Numbered from the stretch's first letter, positions 1 to 13,735 are shown. The stretch: DNA of 64,000 nucleotides from Salvelinus alpinus (GCF_045679555.1 NC_092094.1:10162319-10226318), one strand, 5' to 3'. Made by a program: numbers and translations. Notes: generated from the sequence alone by a model not told the origin.

Positions 1-308
1 AATATCTATAGTCTGATCCAAATGTTACATTCTAACACTGTAATATCTATAGTCTGATCCAAATGTTACATTCTAACACTGTAATATCTATAGTCTGATC
101 CAAATGTTACATTCTAACACTGTAATATCTATAGTCTGATCCAAATGTTACATTCTAACACTGTAATATCTATAGTCTGATCCAAATGTTACATTCTAAC
201 ACTGTAATATCTATAGTCTGATCCAAATGTTACATTCTAACACTGTAATATCTATAGTCTGATCCAAATGTTACATTCTAACACTGTAATATCTATAGTC
301 TGATCCAA
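1..308. repeat. 41-bp tandem repeat, about 7.5 copies
   Basis: A unit of 41 bp beginning AATATCTATAGTCTGATCC recurs at positions 1, 42, 83 and onward with almost no variation. It breaks off at about 308, where the last copy diverges into unique sequence. The array runs off the left edge of the window, so its true length is unknown. The near-identity of copies suggests recent expansion or gene-conversion-like homogenisation. No open frame of interest runs through it. Confidence 0.95.
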
Positions 309-465
309 GCGTCACGTTCAACAGTAGGCTTGATTCTAATGGAAGGGATTTTGAAAGTAAAGCCGTATCTATTAAAGAAACAGTGAAATTATATCATTCA
401 GGAAATAACATCAATTTTAAAGATAACACTTTTCAGAAGGTCAATATAATCTGAAAGGAAAGTCA
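309..465. other. spacer between two tandem arrays
   Basis: About 155 bp of AT-rich single-copy-looking DNA separates the 41-bp array from the large satellite. I see no gene, hairpin or recognisable repeat in it. Confidence 0.6.
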
Positions 466-3400
466 AGCACATCCGTTAGTCAACCACATCCGTTAGTCAA
501 CCACCACATCCGTTAGTCAACCACCACATCCGTTAGTCAACCACCACATCCGTTAGTCAACCACCACATCCGTTAGTCAACCACCACATCCGTTAGTCAA
601 CCACCACATCCGTTAGTCAACCACCACATCCGTTAGTCAACCACCACATCCGTTAGTCAACACCACATCCGTTAGTCAACACCACATCCGTTAGTCAACC
701 ACCACATCCGTTAGTCAACCACCACATCCGTTAGTCAACAACCACATCCGTTAGTCAACAACCACATCCGTTAGTCAACCACCACATCCGTTAGTCAACA
801 CCACATCCGTTAGTCAACCACCACATCCGTTAGTCAACAACCACATCCGTTAGTCAACCACCACATCCGTTAGTCAACCACCACATCCGTTAGTCAACAC
901 CACATCCGTTAGTCAACCACCACATCCGTTAGTCAACCACATCCGTTAGTCAACCACATCCGTTAGTCAACCACATCCGTTAGTCAACCACCACATCCGT
1001 TAGTCAACCACATCCGTTAGTCAACCACATCCGTTAGTCAACCACCACATCCGTTAGTCAACCACATCCGTTAGTCAACCACATCCGTTAGTCAACCACA
1101 TCCGTTAGTCAACCACCACATCCGTTAGTCAACCACATCCGTTAGTCAACCACATCCGTTAGTCAACCACCACATCCGTTAGTCAACCACATCCGTTAGT
1201 CAACCACATCCGTTAGTCAACCACCACATCCGTTAGTCAACCACATCCGTTAGTCAACCACATCCGTTAGTCAACCACATCCGTTAGTCAACCACATCCG
1301 TTAGTCAACCACCACATCCGTTAGTCAACCACATCCGTTAGTCAACCACCACATCCGTTAGTCAACCACATCCCTTAGTCAACCACATCCGTTAGTCGAC
1401 CACCACATCCGTTAGTCAACCACATCATGTTAGTCAACCACCACATCCGTTAGTCAACCACAACATCCGTTAGTCAACCACATCCGTTAGTCAACCACCA
1501 CATCCGTTAGTCAACCACATCCGTTAGTCAACCACATCCGTTAGTCAACCACATCCGTTAGTCAACCACCACATCCGTTAGTCAACCACATCCGTTAGTC
1601 AACCACATCCGTTAGTCAACCACCACATCCGTTAGTCAACCACCACATCCGTTAGTCAACCACATCCGTTAGTCGACCACCACATCCGTTAGTCAACCAC
1701 CACATCCGTTAGTCAACCACCACATCCGTTAGTCAACCACCACATCCGTTAGTCAACCACCACATCCGTTAGTCAACCACCACATCCGTTAGTCAACCAC
1801 CACATCCGTTAGTCAACCACCACATCCGTTAGTCAACCACCACATCCGTTAGTCAACCACCACATCCGTTAGTCAACACCACATCCGTTAGTCAACCACC
1901 ACATCCGTTAGTCAACCACCACATCCGTTAGTCAACCACATCCGTTAGTCAACAACCACATCCGTTAGTCAACAACCACATCCGTTAGTCAACCACCACA
2001 TCCGTTAGTCAACACCACATCCGTTAGTCAACCACCACATCCGTTAGTCAACAACCACATCCGTTAGTCAACCACCACATCCGTTAGTCAACCACCACAT
2101 CCGTTAGTCAACACCACATCCGTTAGTCAACCACCACATCCGTTAGTCAACCACATCCGTTAGTCAACCACATCCGTTAGTCAACCACATCCGTTAGTCA
2201 ACCACCACATCCGTTAGTCAACCACATCCGTTAGTCAACCACATCCGTTAGTCAACCACCACATCCGTTAGTCAACCACCACATCCGTTAGTCAACCACA
2301 TCCGTTAGTCAACCACCACATCCGTTAGTCAACCACCACATCCGTTAGTCAACCACATCCGTTAGTCAACCACATCCGTTAGTCAACCACATCCGTTAGT
2401 CAACCACATCCGTTAGTCGACCACCACATCCGTTAGTCAACCACCACATTCGTTAGTCAACCACATCCGTTAGTCGACCACCACATCCGTTAGTCAACCA
2501 CATCCGTTAGTCGACCACCACATCCGTTAGTCAACCACCACATCCGTTAGTCAACCACATCCGTTAGTCAACCACATCCGTTAGTTGACCACCACATCCG
2601 TTAGTCAACCACATCCGTTAGTCAACCACATCCGTTAGTCAACCACATCCGTTAGTCAACCACATCCGTTAGTCAACCACATCCGTTAGTCAACCACCAC
2701 ATCCGTTAGTCAACCACATCCGTTAGTCAACCACCACATCCGTTAGTCAACCACATCCCTTAGTCAACCACATCCGTTAGTCGACCACCACATCCGTTAG
2801 TCAACCACATCATGTTAGTCAACCACCACATCCGTTAGTCAACCACCACATCCGTTAGTCAACCACCACATCCGTTAGTCAACCACCACATCCGTTAGTC
2901 AACCACATCCGTTAGTCAACCACATCCGTTAGTCAACCACATCCGTTAGTCAACCACATCCGTTAGTCGACCACCACATCCGTTAGTCAACCACCACATC
3001 TGTTAGTCAACCACCACATCCGTTAGTCAACCACCACATCCGTTAGTCAACCACCACATCCGTTAGTCAACCACCACATCCGTTAGTCAACCACCACATC
3101 CGTTAGTCAACCACCACATCCGTTAGTCGACCACCACATCCGTTAGTCAACCACATCCGTTAGTCGACCACCACATCCGTTAGTCAACCACCACATCCGT
3201 TAGTCAACCACATCCGTTAGTCAACCACATCCGTTAGTTGACCACCACATCCGTTAGTCAACCACATCCGTTAGTCAACCACATCCGTTAGTCAACCACA
3301 TCCGTTAGTCAACCACATCCGTTAGTCAACCACATCCGTTAGTCAACCACCACATCCGTTAGTCAACCACATCCGTTAGTCAACCACCACATCCGTTAGT

Positions 3401-5850
3401 CAACCACATCCGTTAGTCAACCACATCCGTTAGTCAACCACATCCGTTAGTCAACCACATCCGTTAGTCAACCACCACATCCGTTAGTCAACCACATCCG
3501 TTAGTCAACCACATCCGTTAGTCAACCACCACATCCGTTAGTCAACCACCACATCCGTTAGTCAACCACATCCGTTAGTCGACCACCACATCCGTTAGTC
3601 AACCACCACATCTGTTAGTCAACCACCACATCCGTTAGTCAACCACCACATCCGTTAGTCAACCACCACATCCGTTAGTCAACCACCACATCCGTTAGTC
3701 AACCACCACATCCGTTAGTCAACCACCACATCCGTTAGTCAACCACCACATCCGTTAGTCAACCACATCCGTTAGTCAATCACCACATCCGTTAGTCAAC
3801 ACCACATCCGTTAGTCAACAACCACATCCGTTAGTCAACCACCACATCCGTTAGTCAACCACCACATCCGTTAGTCAACCACCACATCCGTTAGTCAACA
3901 ACCACACCCGTTAGTCAATCACCACATCCGTTAGTCAACACCACATCCGTTAGTCAACAACCACATCCGTTAGTCAACCACCACATCCGTTAGTCAACCA
4001 CCACATCCGTTAGTCAACCACATCCGTTAGTCGACCACCACATCCGTTAGTCAACCACACCGTTACACCACCACATCCGTTAGTCGACCACCACATCCGT
4101 TAGTCAACCACCACATCCGTTAGTCAACCACATCCGTTAGTCAACCACATCCGTTAGTCGACCACCACATCCGTTAGTCGACCACCACATCCGTTAGTCA
4201 ACCACATCCGTTAGTCAACCACATCCGTTAGTCAACCACATCCGTTAGTCAACCACATCCGTTAGTCAACCACCACATCCGTTAGTCAACCACATCCGTT
4301 AGTCAACCACCACATCCGTTAGTCAACCACATCCCTTAGTCAACCACATCCGTTAGTCGACCACCACATCCGTTAGTCAACCACATCATGTTAGTCAACC
4401 ACTACATCCGTTAGTCAACCACCACATCCGTTAGTCAACCACATCCGTTAGTCAACCACCACATCCGTTAGTCAACCACATCCGTTAGTCAACCACATCC
4501 GTTAGTCAACCACATCCGTTAGTCAACCACATCCGTTAGTCAACCACCACATCCGTTAGTCAACCACATCCGTTAGTCAACCACATCCGTTAGTCAACCA
4601 CCACATCCGTTAGTCAACCACCACATCCGTTAGTCAACCACATCTGTTAGTCGACCACCACATCCGTTAGTCAACCACCACATCTGTTAGTCAACCACCA
4701 CATCCGTTAGTCAACCACCACATCCGTTAGTCAACCACCACATCCGTTAGTCAACCACCACATCCGTTAGTCAACCACCACATCCGTTAGTCAACCACCA
4801 CATCCGTTAGTCAACCACCACATCCGTTAGTCAACCACATCCGTTAGTCAATCACCACATCCGTTAGTCAACACCACATCCGTTAGTCAACAACCACATC
4901 CGTTAGTCAACCACCACATCCGTTAGTCAACCACCACATCCGTTAGTCAACCACCACATCCGTTAGTCAACAACCACACCCGTTAGTCAATCACCACATC
5001 CGTTAGTCAACACCACATCCGTTAATCAACAACCACATCCGTTAGTCAACCACCACATCCGTTAGTCAACCACCACATCCGTTAGTCAATCACCACATCC
5101 GTTAGTCAACACCACATCCGTTAGTCAACAACCACATCCGTTAGTCAACCACCACATCCGTTAGTCAACCACCACATCCGTTAGTCAACCACCACATCCG
5201 TTAGTCAACCACATCCGTTAGTCAACCACATCCGTTAGTCGACCACCACATCCGTTAGTCAACCACCACATCCGTTAGTCAACCACATCCGTTAGTCGAC
5301 CACCACATCCGTTAGTCAACCACCACATCCGTTAGTCAACCACCACATCCGTTAGTCAACCACATCCGTTAGTCAACCACCACATCCGTTAGTCAACCAC
5401 ATCCGTTAGTCAACCACCACATCCGTTAGTCAACCACATCCGTTAGTCAACCACATCCGTTAGTCAACCACCACATCCGTTAGTCAACCACCACATCCGT
5501 TAGTCAACCACATCCGTTAGTCGACCACCACATCCGTTAGTCAACCACATCCGTTAGTCAACAACCACACCCGTTAGTCAACCACCACATCCGTTAGTCA
5601 ACCACATCCGTTAGTCAACAACCACATCCGTTAGTCAACCACATCCGTTAGTCAACCACCACATCCGTTAGTCAACACCACATCCGTTAGTCAACCACCA
5701 CATCCGTTAGTCAACCACATCCGTTAGTCAACCACATCCGTTAGTCAACCACCACATCCGTTAGTCAACCACCACATCCGTTAGTCAACCACCACATCCG
5801 TTAGTCAACCACCACATCCGTTAGTCAACACCACATCCGTTAGTCAACCA
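466..5850. repeat. 5.4-kb satellite of 17- and 20-bp units
   Basis: The array is built from the core CACATCCGTTAGTCAAC. Units are either 17 bp or 20 bp; the longer form has an extra CCA, and CAA or CA variants also occur at the junction. There are roughly 290 units. Rare variants (CCCTTAG, CATGTTAG, CTGTTAG, GTCGACC, GTTGACC, ACACCCG) recur in the same order at fixed distances, so longer blocks were duplicated on top of the basic unit. Unit lengths are not all multiples of three and the core contains a stop codon, so it is not coding. No spacer diversity is present, which excludes a CRISPR array. Confidence 0.97.
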
Positions 5851-5857
5851 CACATGT

Positions 5858-5908
5858 TTCAGTCTCTCTCTCCCCTCTCTCGCTCTCTCTCTTCTCTCTC
5901 TCTCAATT
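5858..5908. repeat. CT-rich microsatellite
   Basis: Interrupted (CT)n tract immediately after the satellite, ending at the start of an antisense LINE 3' end. Confidence 0.85.
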
Positions 5909-5964
5909 CAATTTCAATTTAAGGGGCTTCACTGGCATGGGAAACATATGTTGACATTGTTTAT

Positions 5965-6588
<624 letters not shown>

Positions 6589-8012
6589 GTTTATTATCTA
6601 TTTCACTTGCTTTGGCAAACGTGAAATAAGCAATAAAACATTTACAGTAAACATTACACTCACAAAAGTTCCAAAAGAATAAAGACATTTCAAATGTCAT
6701 ATTATGTCTATATACAGTGTTGTAATAATGTGCAAATAGGGAAAATAAATACGCATAAATATGTGTTGTATTTACAATGGTGTTTGTTCTTCACTGGTCG
6801 CCCCTTTATTGTGGCAACAGGTCACAAATCTTGCACACTGTGGTATTTCACCCAACAGATATGGGAGTTTATCAAAATGTGATTTATTTTTGAATTCTTT
6901 GTGGGTCTGTGTAATCTGAGGGAAATATGTCTCTATTATGGTCATACATTTGGCAGGTTAGGATGTGCCTCTCAGCTTCCACTCATGTTGTGAGCAGTGT
7001 GCACATAGCCAGTCTTCTCTTGAGAGCCAGGTCTGCCTTTCTCAATAGCAAGGCTATGCTCACTGAGTCTGTACACAGTCAAAGCTTTCATTCATTTTGG
7101 GTCAGTTACAGTTACACTGGGTAATCTCTGTTTAGGGCCAAATGTCATTCTTGTTTGCTCAGTTCTTTTGTTAATTCTTTCCAATGTGTCAAGTAATTAT
7201 CTTTTTGTTTTCTCATGATTTGGTTGGGTCTAATTGTGTTGCTGTCCTGGGGCTCTGTGGGGTCTGTTTGTGTTTGTGAACAGAGCCCCAAGAACAGCTT
7301 GCTTAAAGGACACTTCTCCAGGTTCATCTCGCTGTAGGTGATGGCTTTGTTATGGAAGGTTTGGGAATCGCTTCCTTTTAGATGGTTCTAGAATTTAACG
7401 GCTCTTTTCTGGATTTTGATAATTAGCGGGTATCGGCCTAACTCTACTCTGCATGCATTATTTGGTGTTTTACGTTGTACACAGAGGATATTTTTGCAGA
7501 ATTCTGCATGCAGAGTCCCATTTTGTGAATTCTTGGTTGGTGAGCGGACCTCAGACCTAATAACCATAAAGGGCAATGGGTTCTATAACTGATTGAAGTA
7601 TTTTTAGCCAGATCCTAATTGGTATGTCAAATTTGATATTCCTTTTGATGGCGTAGGCCTTTCTTGCCTTGTCTCTCAGATCGTTCACAGCTTTGTGGAA
7701 GTTACCTGTGATGCTGATATTTAGATCGAGGTATGTATAGTTTTTGGTGTGCTCTAGGGCAACAATGTCTAGATGGAATTTGTATTTGTGGTCCTGGCGA
7801 CTTCACCTTTTTTGGAACACCATTATTTTGGTGTCACTGAGATTTACTGTCAGGGCCCAGGTCTGTCAGAATCTGTGCAGAATATCTAGGTGCTGCTGTA
7901 GGCCCTCCTTGGTTGGTGACAGAAGAACCAGATCATCAGCAAACAGTAGACATTTGACTTCAGATTCTAGTAGGGTGAGGCCGGGTGCTGCAGCCTGTTC
8001 TAGTACCACTTT

Positions 8013-9320
8013 CCCTTTCTATTAGTGGATGCACTTTCACATGGGTCTGATTGTGAAAACGGATTCTGAAACTTCTGTCAGTCTGTGTCTTGTTATCCAT
8101 TATTTTGTAGAAATGAAAGCTCCATCCGTAGGTATTGGTTCAGGTATTGGTTCTGAGTATTGGTTCAGGGTATTGGTCGTTTCTGGCCAGTGACTATGTC
8201 TATGAGAACCTCCAGTCCAAACCCTGTGATGACCAGCTTTAATTGGCTCATCTAAACACCCTCAGATAAACAATTTATGATGGAACAGATGACCTGGCAA
8301 CAAGCTGTGAATGTATGAGACTTGACACCCAACAGCATGTGGGGGGGGGGGAGAAAGAGAGAGACATCTTAACTACCCAACACCATCAGATGCGTTTGGC
8401 TAAGATGATCAACAGGACTAGACAGTCATGGTATTCACGAGAGGTCACAAGCACTCCTATAACCTTGTTTCTGCTGACGTCGCCATCTCCCTGTAGGTCT
8501 CACACATCTCCAATATATCCCCTAAGGTCTCACATGTCACACAGGAGAGGAAACGGTTTGCTTGTAAGAAAGGATATGCTCGACATTGATATTATTCTTA
8601 CGTTAGCAGGGAAGAGCTCGTATAAGTCCAGTTCAATTTCAAATGCCAAACTTGTTTACAAAATGTTTACACCACTTTCTCTCTCTCGGTCTCTCTCTCC
8701 CTCTGTTTACACTTTCTGTAACAGTGACTTGACTTAAACCCTGCACATACTGTATAATGCTTCCTGGCTTTTTATAAGCACATCTGAGCATACCACACTT
8801 TCTATAAAGAAAGGCATTTGAGGGAAATGTTTACACATTCAATGATCTATGTATTGTTCATTGAATGCATGGTGTTGTATAACCTGATGAAGTTGGCAGA
8901 GAGCCGCCATTAAAACACGTTTTTAGTTATCTGTACAAAGCACAGTTGGTAAATGAGCTTATCTTGCAAGAGAACACTTTTCACTTCTCTTTTTCCAAGG
9001 TCCTGTTTCACTTCCTCACATCAGAAGACTGTCTCCTTCCCATCAAGGGCCAGCTGTGGCACACACAAACACACACACACTTTCACTCTTTATCTCATAA
9101 CATTCTCTATATGCCATTACATTTTTAGCACTCACCTACACTATCCACCCACCCAGCCACCACCCATACAACACAACACAGTCCAAGCATGACAGTATAG
9201 TGCATCAGTTCTGCTTTCTGCCTGGCCAAATATTTCAATTTACTGTGAAGATTTCAACAAGATTTGGAGCCCACATCATCTGACTCAAGCAGTCTAAAAT
9301 AGACCAAAATGAAACCCCCA
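8013..9320. other. intergenic DNA with simple repeats
   Basis: No gene or confident transposon found. The stretch holds a poly-G run at about 8341-8350 followed by a GA-rich tract, a CT-rich tract at about 8680-8702 and a short CA repeat at about 9060-9080. Confidence 0.5.
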
Positions 9321-9337
9321 GCATGAGATGTACTGGG

Positions 9338-9495
9338 TTGTGACAGACAGGCAGGCATACAGACTGACAGAGAGACAGGAAGGCAGCCAAGCAGACAGAC
9401 AGACCGACAGACAGGCAGAGAGACAGACTGACAGAGAGACAGACAGGCAGAGAGAAAGACAGACAGAGACAGACAAATAGGGAGATAGACAGAAG
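9338..9495. repeat. (GACA)n-type degenerate microsatellite
   Basis: A purine-rich tract of GACA, GGCA and GAGA tetranucleotides, interrupted throughout. Translations of it are Leu/Ser/Val/Cys repeats and are not coding. Confidence 0.9.
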
Positions 9496-9517
9496 GAATA
9501 GTGTAGGTATCTCCTTA

Positions 9518-10040
9518 AAGGTGCAATCTGCAATGGTTACAGCTATTCAATGGTTGTTTCAATTAATAATATATTATAGACCCATTGGAGTACAGATGAC
9601 AGATTCTGGTTTTAAATGTCATCACGATGCAAGTTACAAACCAATTGCCTCCTAACTCATGGAGAGACATGAGATAAAAAATGCTGCCTGTTACTATGGT
9701 GATGATTTCGCTGCTTGCATGGTGTTGCTATTCCTATTATCGGCACAGGTACTGTTATATACTGTATATAAAAGGAGAGATCTGGAGAGCGAAATGTAAC
9801 ATTATCATGTATCCTATTAACGACGGCAAAACAAAAACCCAGTCCCTAGTCACTGGGTGGCCGTGTCTAGTTATTTGACCTCTGAAGTGAAGGACCATAG
9901 GATTTGGCAAGATAGCACAAATGTTTTTTTTTTCTTTCATTTTTCAAAATCAAACATTGCTAACAGTACATGCCATTTTTACCTACAGACAGATGGGTAG
10001 CAACAAAATAGTTCCCTGCATGATATAGGCCTCATTATGG
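9518..10040. mobile_element. dispersed repeat beginning AAAGGTGCAATCTGCA (uncertain)
   Basis: The start AAAGGTGCAATCTGCA resembles a common type of salmonid interspersed repeat. The element at 17726-17996 begins with a similar AAAGGTACAATATG. I cannot define both ends or a target duplication, and no coding frame is convincing. Confidence 0.35.
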
Positions 10041-10184
10041 TCCAATCAGAACATCTATTTACTCGTCTATTGTAATCCCATGGCACCTGTGGTTTGTTGC
10101 ATCATGTGGGCTAGAAGACAGACACTACAAAAGCTACTGGACTTTAATTACAGTTCAAATTGCAGAAAGTGAAAGGGGGATACC

Positions 10185-10370
10185 TAGTCAGTTGTACAAC
10201 TGAACGTATTCAACTGAAATGTGTCTTCCACATTTAACCCAACCCGTCTGAATCAGAGCGGTGCGGGGGGCTGCCTTAAATCGACATCCACGGCGCCCGG
10301 GGAACAGTGGGTAGAACGACAGATTTTTACCTTGTCAGCTCGGGGCCAAACTATTCCTCAGAGACGTTCC
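10185..10370 (-). mobile_element. partial tRNA-derived SINE fragment, antisense
   Basis: Contains the antisense body of the HpaI-type SINE: GGGGAACAGTGGGT, then AGAACGACAGATTTTTACC and TTGTCAGCTCGGGG. The tRNA-like promoter half is missing and replaced by unrelated sequence after about 10350. Compare the fuller copies at 20505-20712 and 51944-52139. Confidence 0.6.
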
Positions 10371-10669
10371 ACATGGTTTCTACAGCATTCTGTGCACAAA
10401 ATGAATTCCACTTCTTCACGCCCCAGAATCCAACATTGGATAAGAGTGCCACACTCAATGTCATGGCATGTGAAGAAGCCTGCCAGTACCTGCATTAAGA
10501 ATGACACCATGTGGTCATACGGAGAAATGCAAAATTTTAAGAATTGCTGTGTAATGGAACATAACTGTGCTGCATAGTGCCTGACAGACCTTTAAATTGA
10601 CTAAATACTGTGTATTACAACACCAGGAAGACATTACTTCTTAAACATTCTACCTACCCTTGGATTTTT

Positions 10670-11127
10670 TATATTTTTTATTTATCCTTTATTTTACCAG
10701 GTAAGTTGACTGAGAACACATTCTCATTTGCAGCAACAACCTGGGGAATAGTTACAGGGGAGAGGGATGAATTAGCCAATTGTAAACTGGGGTTTATTAG
10801 GTGACCGTGATGGTTTGAGGGCCAGATTGGGAATTTAGCCAGGACACCCCTACTCTTACAATAAGTGCCATGGGATCTTTAATGACCTCAGAGAGTCAGG
10901 ACACCCGTTTAATGTCCCATCCGAAAGACGGCACCCTACACAGGGCAGTGTCCCCAATCACTGCCCCGGGGCATTGGGATATTATTATTTTTTTTTTAGA
11001 CCAGAGGAAAGAGTGCCTCCTACTGGCCCTCCAACACCACTTCCAGCAGCATCCGGTCTCCCATCCAGGAACTGACCAGGACCAACCCTGCTTAGCTTCA
11101 GAAGAAAGCCAGCAGTGGTATGCTGCT
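10670..11127 (-). mobile_element. 5S-rRNA-derived SINE, antisense
   Basis: On the minus strand the right end (about 11127 down to 11040) resembles a 5S rRNA gene: antisense blocks such as TCTCCCATCCAGGAACTGAC, CCCTGCTTAGCTTC and GTGGTATGC correspond to the conserved 5S internal region. The remainder down to 10670 is a unique body with the antisense 3' end TTTATTTTACCAGGTAAGTT. A 5S-derived head marks the SINE3 class of vertebrate SINEs. The 5S part is diverged and is not a 5S gene. Confidence 0.65.
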
Positions 11128-11199
11128 GATTTTTAAGTCTTATAAAGACATTATGAAGGATCATACATGTCTTCAGCAAATAATAAAGCATTTTACCTG

Positions 11200-12075
11200 T
11201 CAGCTTTAAGTAAAGTGTTACTGGAACGTTTACACTAGGCTTTAGACTAAGTAAACGCTCTGCGCTGGATTCTTGAACATTCTAGTAGGCTCCACTTGAG
11301 CATTCTACATGAGGTTTTTCTTGAATATTATCCACTAGACTTCTGGGTTCCAGTCTGTTAAATCTCTTGCCAACTCCTTATGGGAGAGGACTGTGGACAT
11401 GGGAGAGGAAACTACTTATTTTGGGCTGTATGACTCCATACTCCTCAGACAATTCAAATCCAAATGACAGCAAAAAAAAAAAAAGACACAATGCTTCTTT
11501 ATCCAAACATTTCAGATTCATTTAACAAATTCAACTTCGGTTTTGTTAAAATATTTCCGCTGTATTTTCATGAATTAAATGCATCAAAACAAAATAAACT
11601 AAGACAAAAGTATCTTAGGGTAAAAGGGTGAGAATTGCACACAGAACAATCAATGTAAAAAACAAAAATGCACAATGGAAGATAGAAGTGGGATATGAAC
11701 CTGAATCATGGAAACAAGGAGAGATGTGTACAGAGAACTTGGGTACAGATGATGACCAACTGCCATCCTAAAAAATGGAAAGAGTAATGACATTTATGTG
11801 TAGTTAACAGACTGTTAGGCTTTAATATATGAAATATCAGCAAAATTAGATACCTTTACAATGAGCACAGCTACTGTTTAACTGATTGGAAGACAATCTA
11901 TATGAAAAATAAAAATACAAAAACTTATTTGAAAATATAACCATAAATTACAGAAAATCATTTAAGTTAAAAACCAATAATCTGGAAATGGATTTAACAA
12001 ATTAGAATAAAAATCCTAAGAACAAAATGCATGTGGCTTGGTTGGAAGTTGGTATTTACACACAAAGGCAGTCAC
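11200..12075. other. AT-rich intergenic DNA
   Basis: No gene, tandem repeat or convincing transposon end was seen. A poly-A run occurs at about 11472-11483. Confidence 0.5.
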
Positions 12076-12078
12076 CTT

Positions 12079-13196
12079 TATATACAATCCCCTACGTATT
12101 TATTTGGACGGGGAAGCTAAAACTTTTCAATTTGGCGATATGCTCCAGCATTTTGGATCAAATATTTTATATGCGGTGACTACAGAATGTCCTATTTTAT
12201 TCGAGGGTATTTTCATACATATCTGTTATACCGTTTAGAAATTAATGCACTTTATGCATTTAGTCCCCCCATTTGAAGTTGTCATTACAAGTACAGTATT
12301 TGGACAAATTAACTTAAGTGTGTTACATTTAGTCAAGTTGAGTATTTAGTACCATATTCCTAGCACACAATGACTACATCAAGTTTGTGACTCTACAAAC
12401 ATTTGCAGTTTGTGTTACAGATTATGTTGTGCCCAATAGAAATTAAATGAATGATAAACAACGTTGTGTAATTTTGGAGTCTCTTTTATTGTAAATATGA
12501 ATAGAATGTTTTCTGAGCTACATGAATGTGGATGCTACCATGATTACAGATAGTTCTGAATGAATCGTGAATAATGATGAGTGAGAAAGTTAGCGGCATA
12601 AATATCATAACACCTTATAAAAATGCTAACCTGTTTTTGTTAATGGTTAGAGGTTAGCATGTTTTAGGGGCATGATCTTTGTGAATATAACTTTCTCACT
12701 CATTATTCACGACTCAAGTCATGATTATCCGTAATCATGGTAGCATCCACATTAATCTAAAATATTCTATTCTTATTTACAATAAAAGTGACTCCAAATT
12801 GACACAATACATTATTTACCATAGCTTTCTATTGGACACAACATGATCAGAAACACAGCCAAAACAAACTGCAAATGCATCCAACTCGCTTGTAGAGTCA
12901 CAAGCGTTATGTAGTCATTGTGTGCTAAAAATATGGGAACAAATAATCAACATTTGACTAAATGTAATACACTATAAGTGAATTTGTCGAAATTCAAATG
13001 GGCGGACTAGATACATAAAGTGCATTAATTTCTAAACGGTATAACAGATATGTATGAAAATACCCTCAAATAAAACAGGACATTGTGTAGTCACCGCATA
13101 TAAAATATTTGATCTCAAATCCAAAATGCTAGAGCATAGAGCCACACTAAAAGTTTAAGCTTCACTTTCTCAATAAATACGTAGGGGATTATACAT
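12079..13196. mobile_element. 1.1-kb palindromic foldback element
   Basis: Two arms of about 550 bp are inverted copies around a centre near 12638. CCTACGTATTTATT at 12091 pairs with AATAAATACGTAGG at 13172-13185. The block around ATACCGTTTAGAAATTAATG pairs with CATTAATTTCTAAACGGTAT near 13022. Arms differ by scattered substitutions, so the structure is old. No transposase is visible, so it is probably a non-autonomous foldback or long-TIR element. Confidence 0.85.
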
Positions 13197-13310
13197 TACA
13201 CATTTAAGGATACTGCAGCAGAAAGCCGAGAGGGGGAATTTTAAACAGGCAGAATCTGAATCTGTCATTCAGTTTGATATTATTGACCTTATTTTATGTG
13301 ACAATACTAG

Positions 13311-13404
13311 CCTGGTTCCCAGATGTGTTGTCTTGCTGTCTCCAACTCAAGACAATAGCCATCGGAATTGGCAAGAGCACACACAGATCTGGGACCAGGC
13401 TATG
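13311..13404. mobile_element. short palindromic MITE (AGCCTGGTTCCCAGAT type)
   Basis: An imperfect inverted repeat: left arm TAGCCTGGTTCCCAGATGTG, right arm CAGATCTGGGACCAGGCTA. Further copies are at 53570-53655, 60147-60227 and a half copy at 54268-54290. The small size and lack of coding fit a miniature inverted-repeat element. Confidence 0.75.
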
Positions 13405-13600
13405 ACAATACTAAGGTAAACAACAATAATAATATGAGGATGGATGAATGTAGACTTCTCTCTATACCCTGTTCTCTTTGACAACATTGAACTCAACAAT
13501 TATCTGTTTGAAGCCATGATGATTGAAAAGCATAATCTCCGTGACAACATCAGAGCACCTGAACATTCCTTCCTGAACGCTGGGCTCTCACATCAACAGA

Positions 13601-13735
13601 GGCTGCGTCCCGATTATCTACCCAAGTGTGCACTTGCAAGTGCACACTCCAAGAGATTGTTCAATCCATGAAAGGGACTGTGATGTGGAGTGCTAGTGCA
13701 CACTGACAGAAGGGTAGAAAACCAGGACGCAGACT
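13601..13735. mobile_element. short element with CTGCGTCC termini
   Basis: GGCTGCGTCCCGATT at the left and AAACCAGGACGCAGAC at the right are inverted repeats around about 105 bp that includes the palindromic TGCACTTGCAAGTGCA. It looks like a MITE lying just downstream of TAF3. Target duplication is not clear. Confidence 0.5.

Noticed and set aside
466-5850. CRISPR-like array of short repeats
   Set aside because: Units are contiguous with no unique spacers, no leader and no cas genes, and the genome is vertebrate. It is a satellite.
9294-9533. Leu/Ser/Cys-rich minus-strand frame
   Set aside because: Translation of a GACA-type microsatellite.
11040-11127. Functional 5S rRNA gene
   Set aside because: The similarity is partial and diverged and is fused to a SINE body.
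12038-12238. 66-codon frame ending VTTECPILFEGIFIHICYTV
   Set aside because: It lies in one arm of a palindromic repeat, and the other arm does not preserve the frame.
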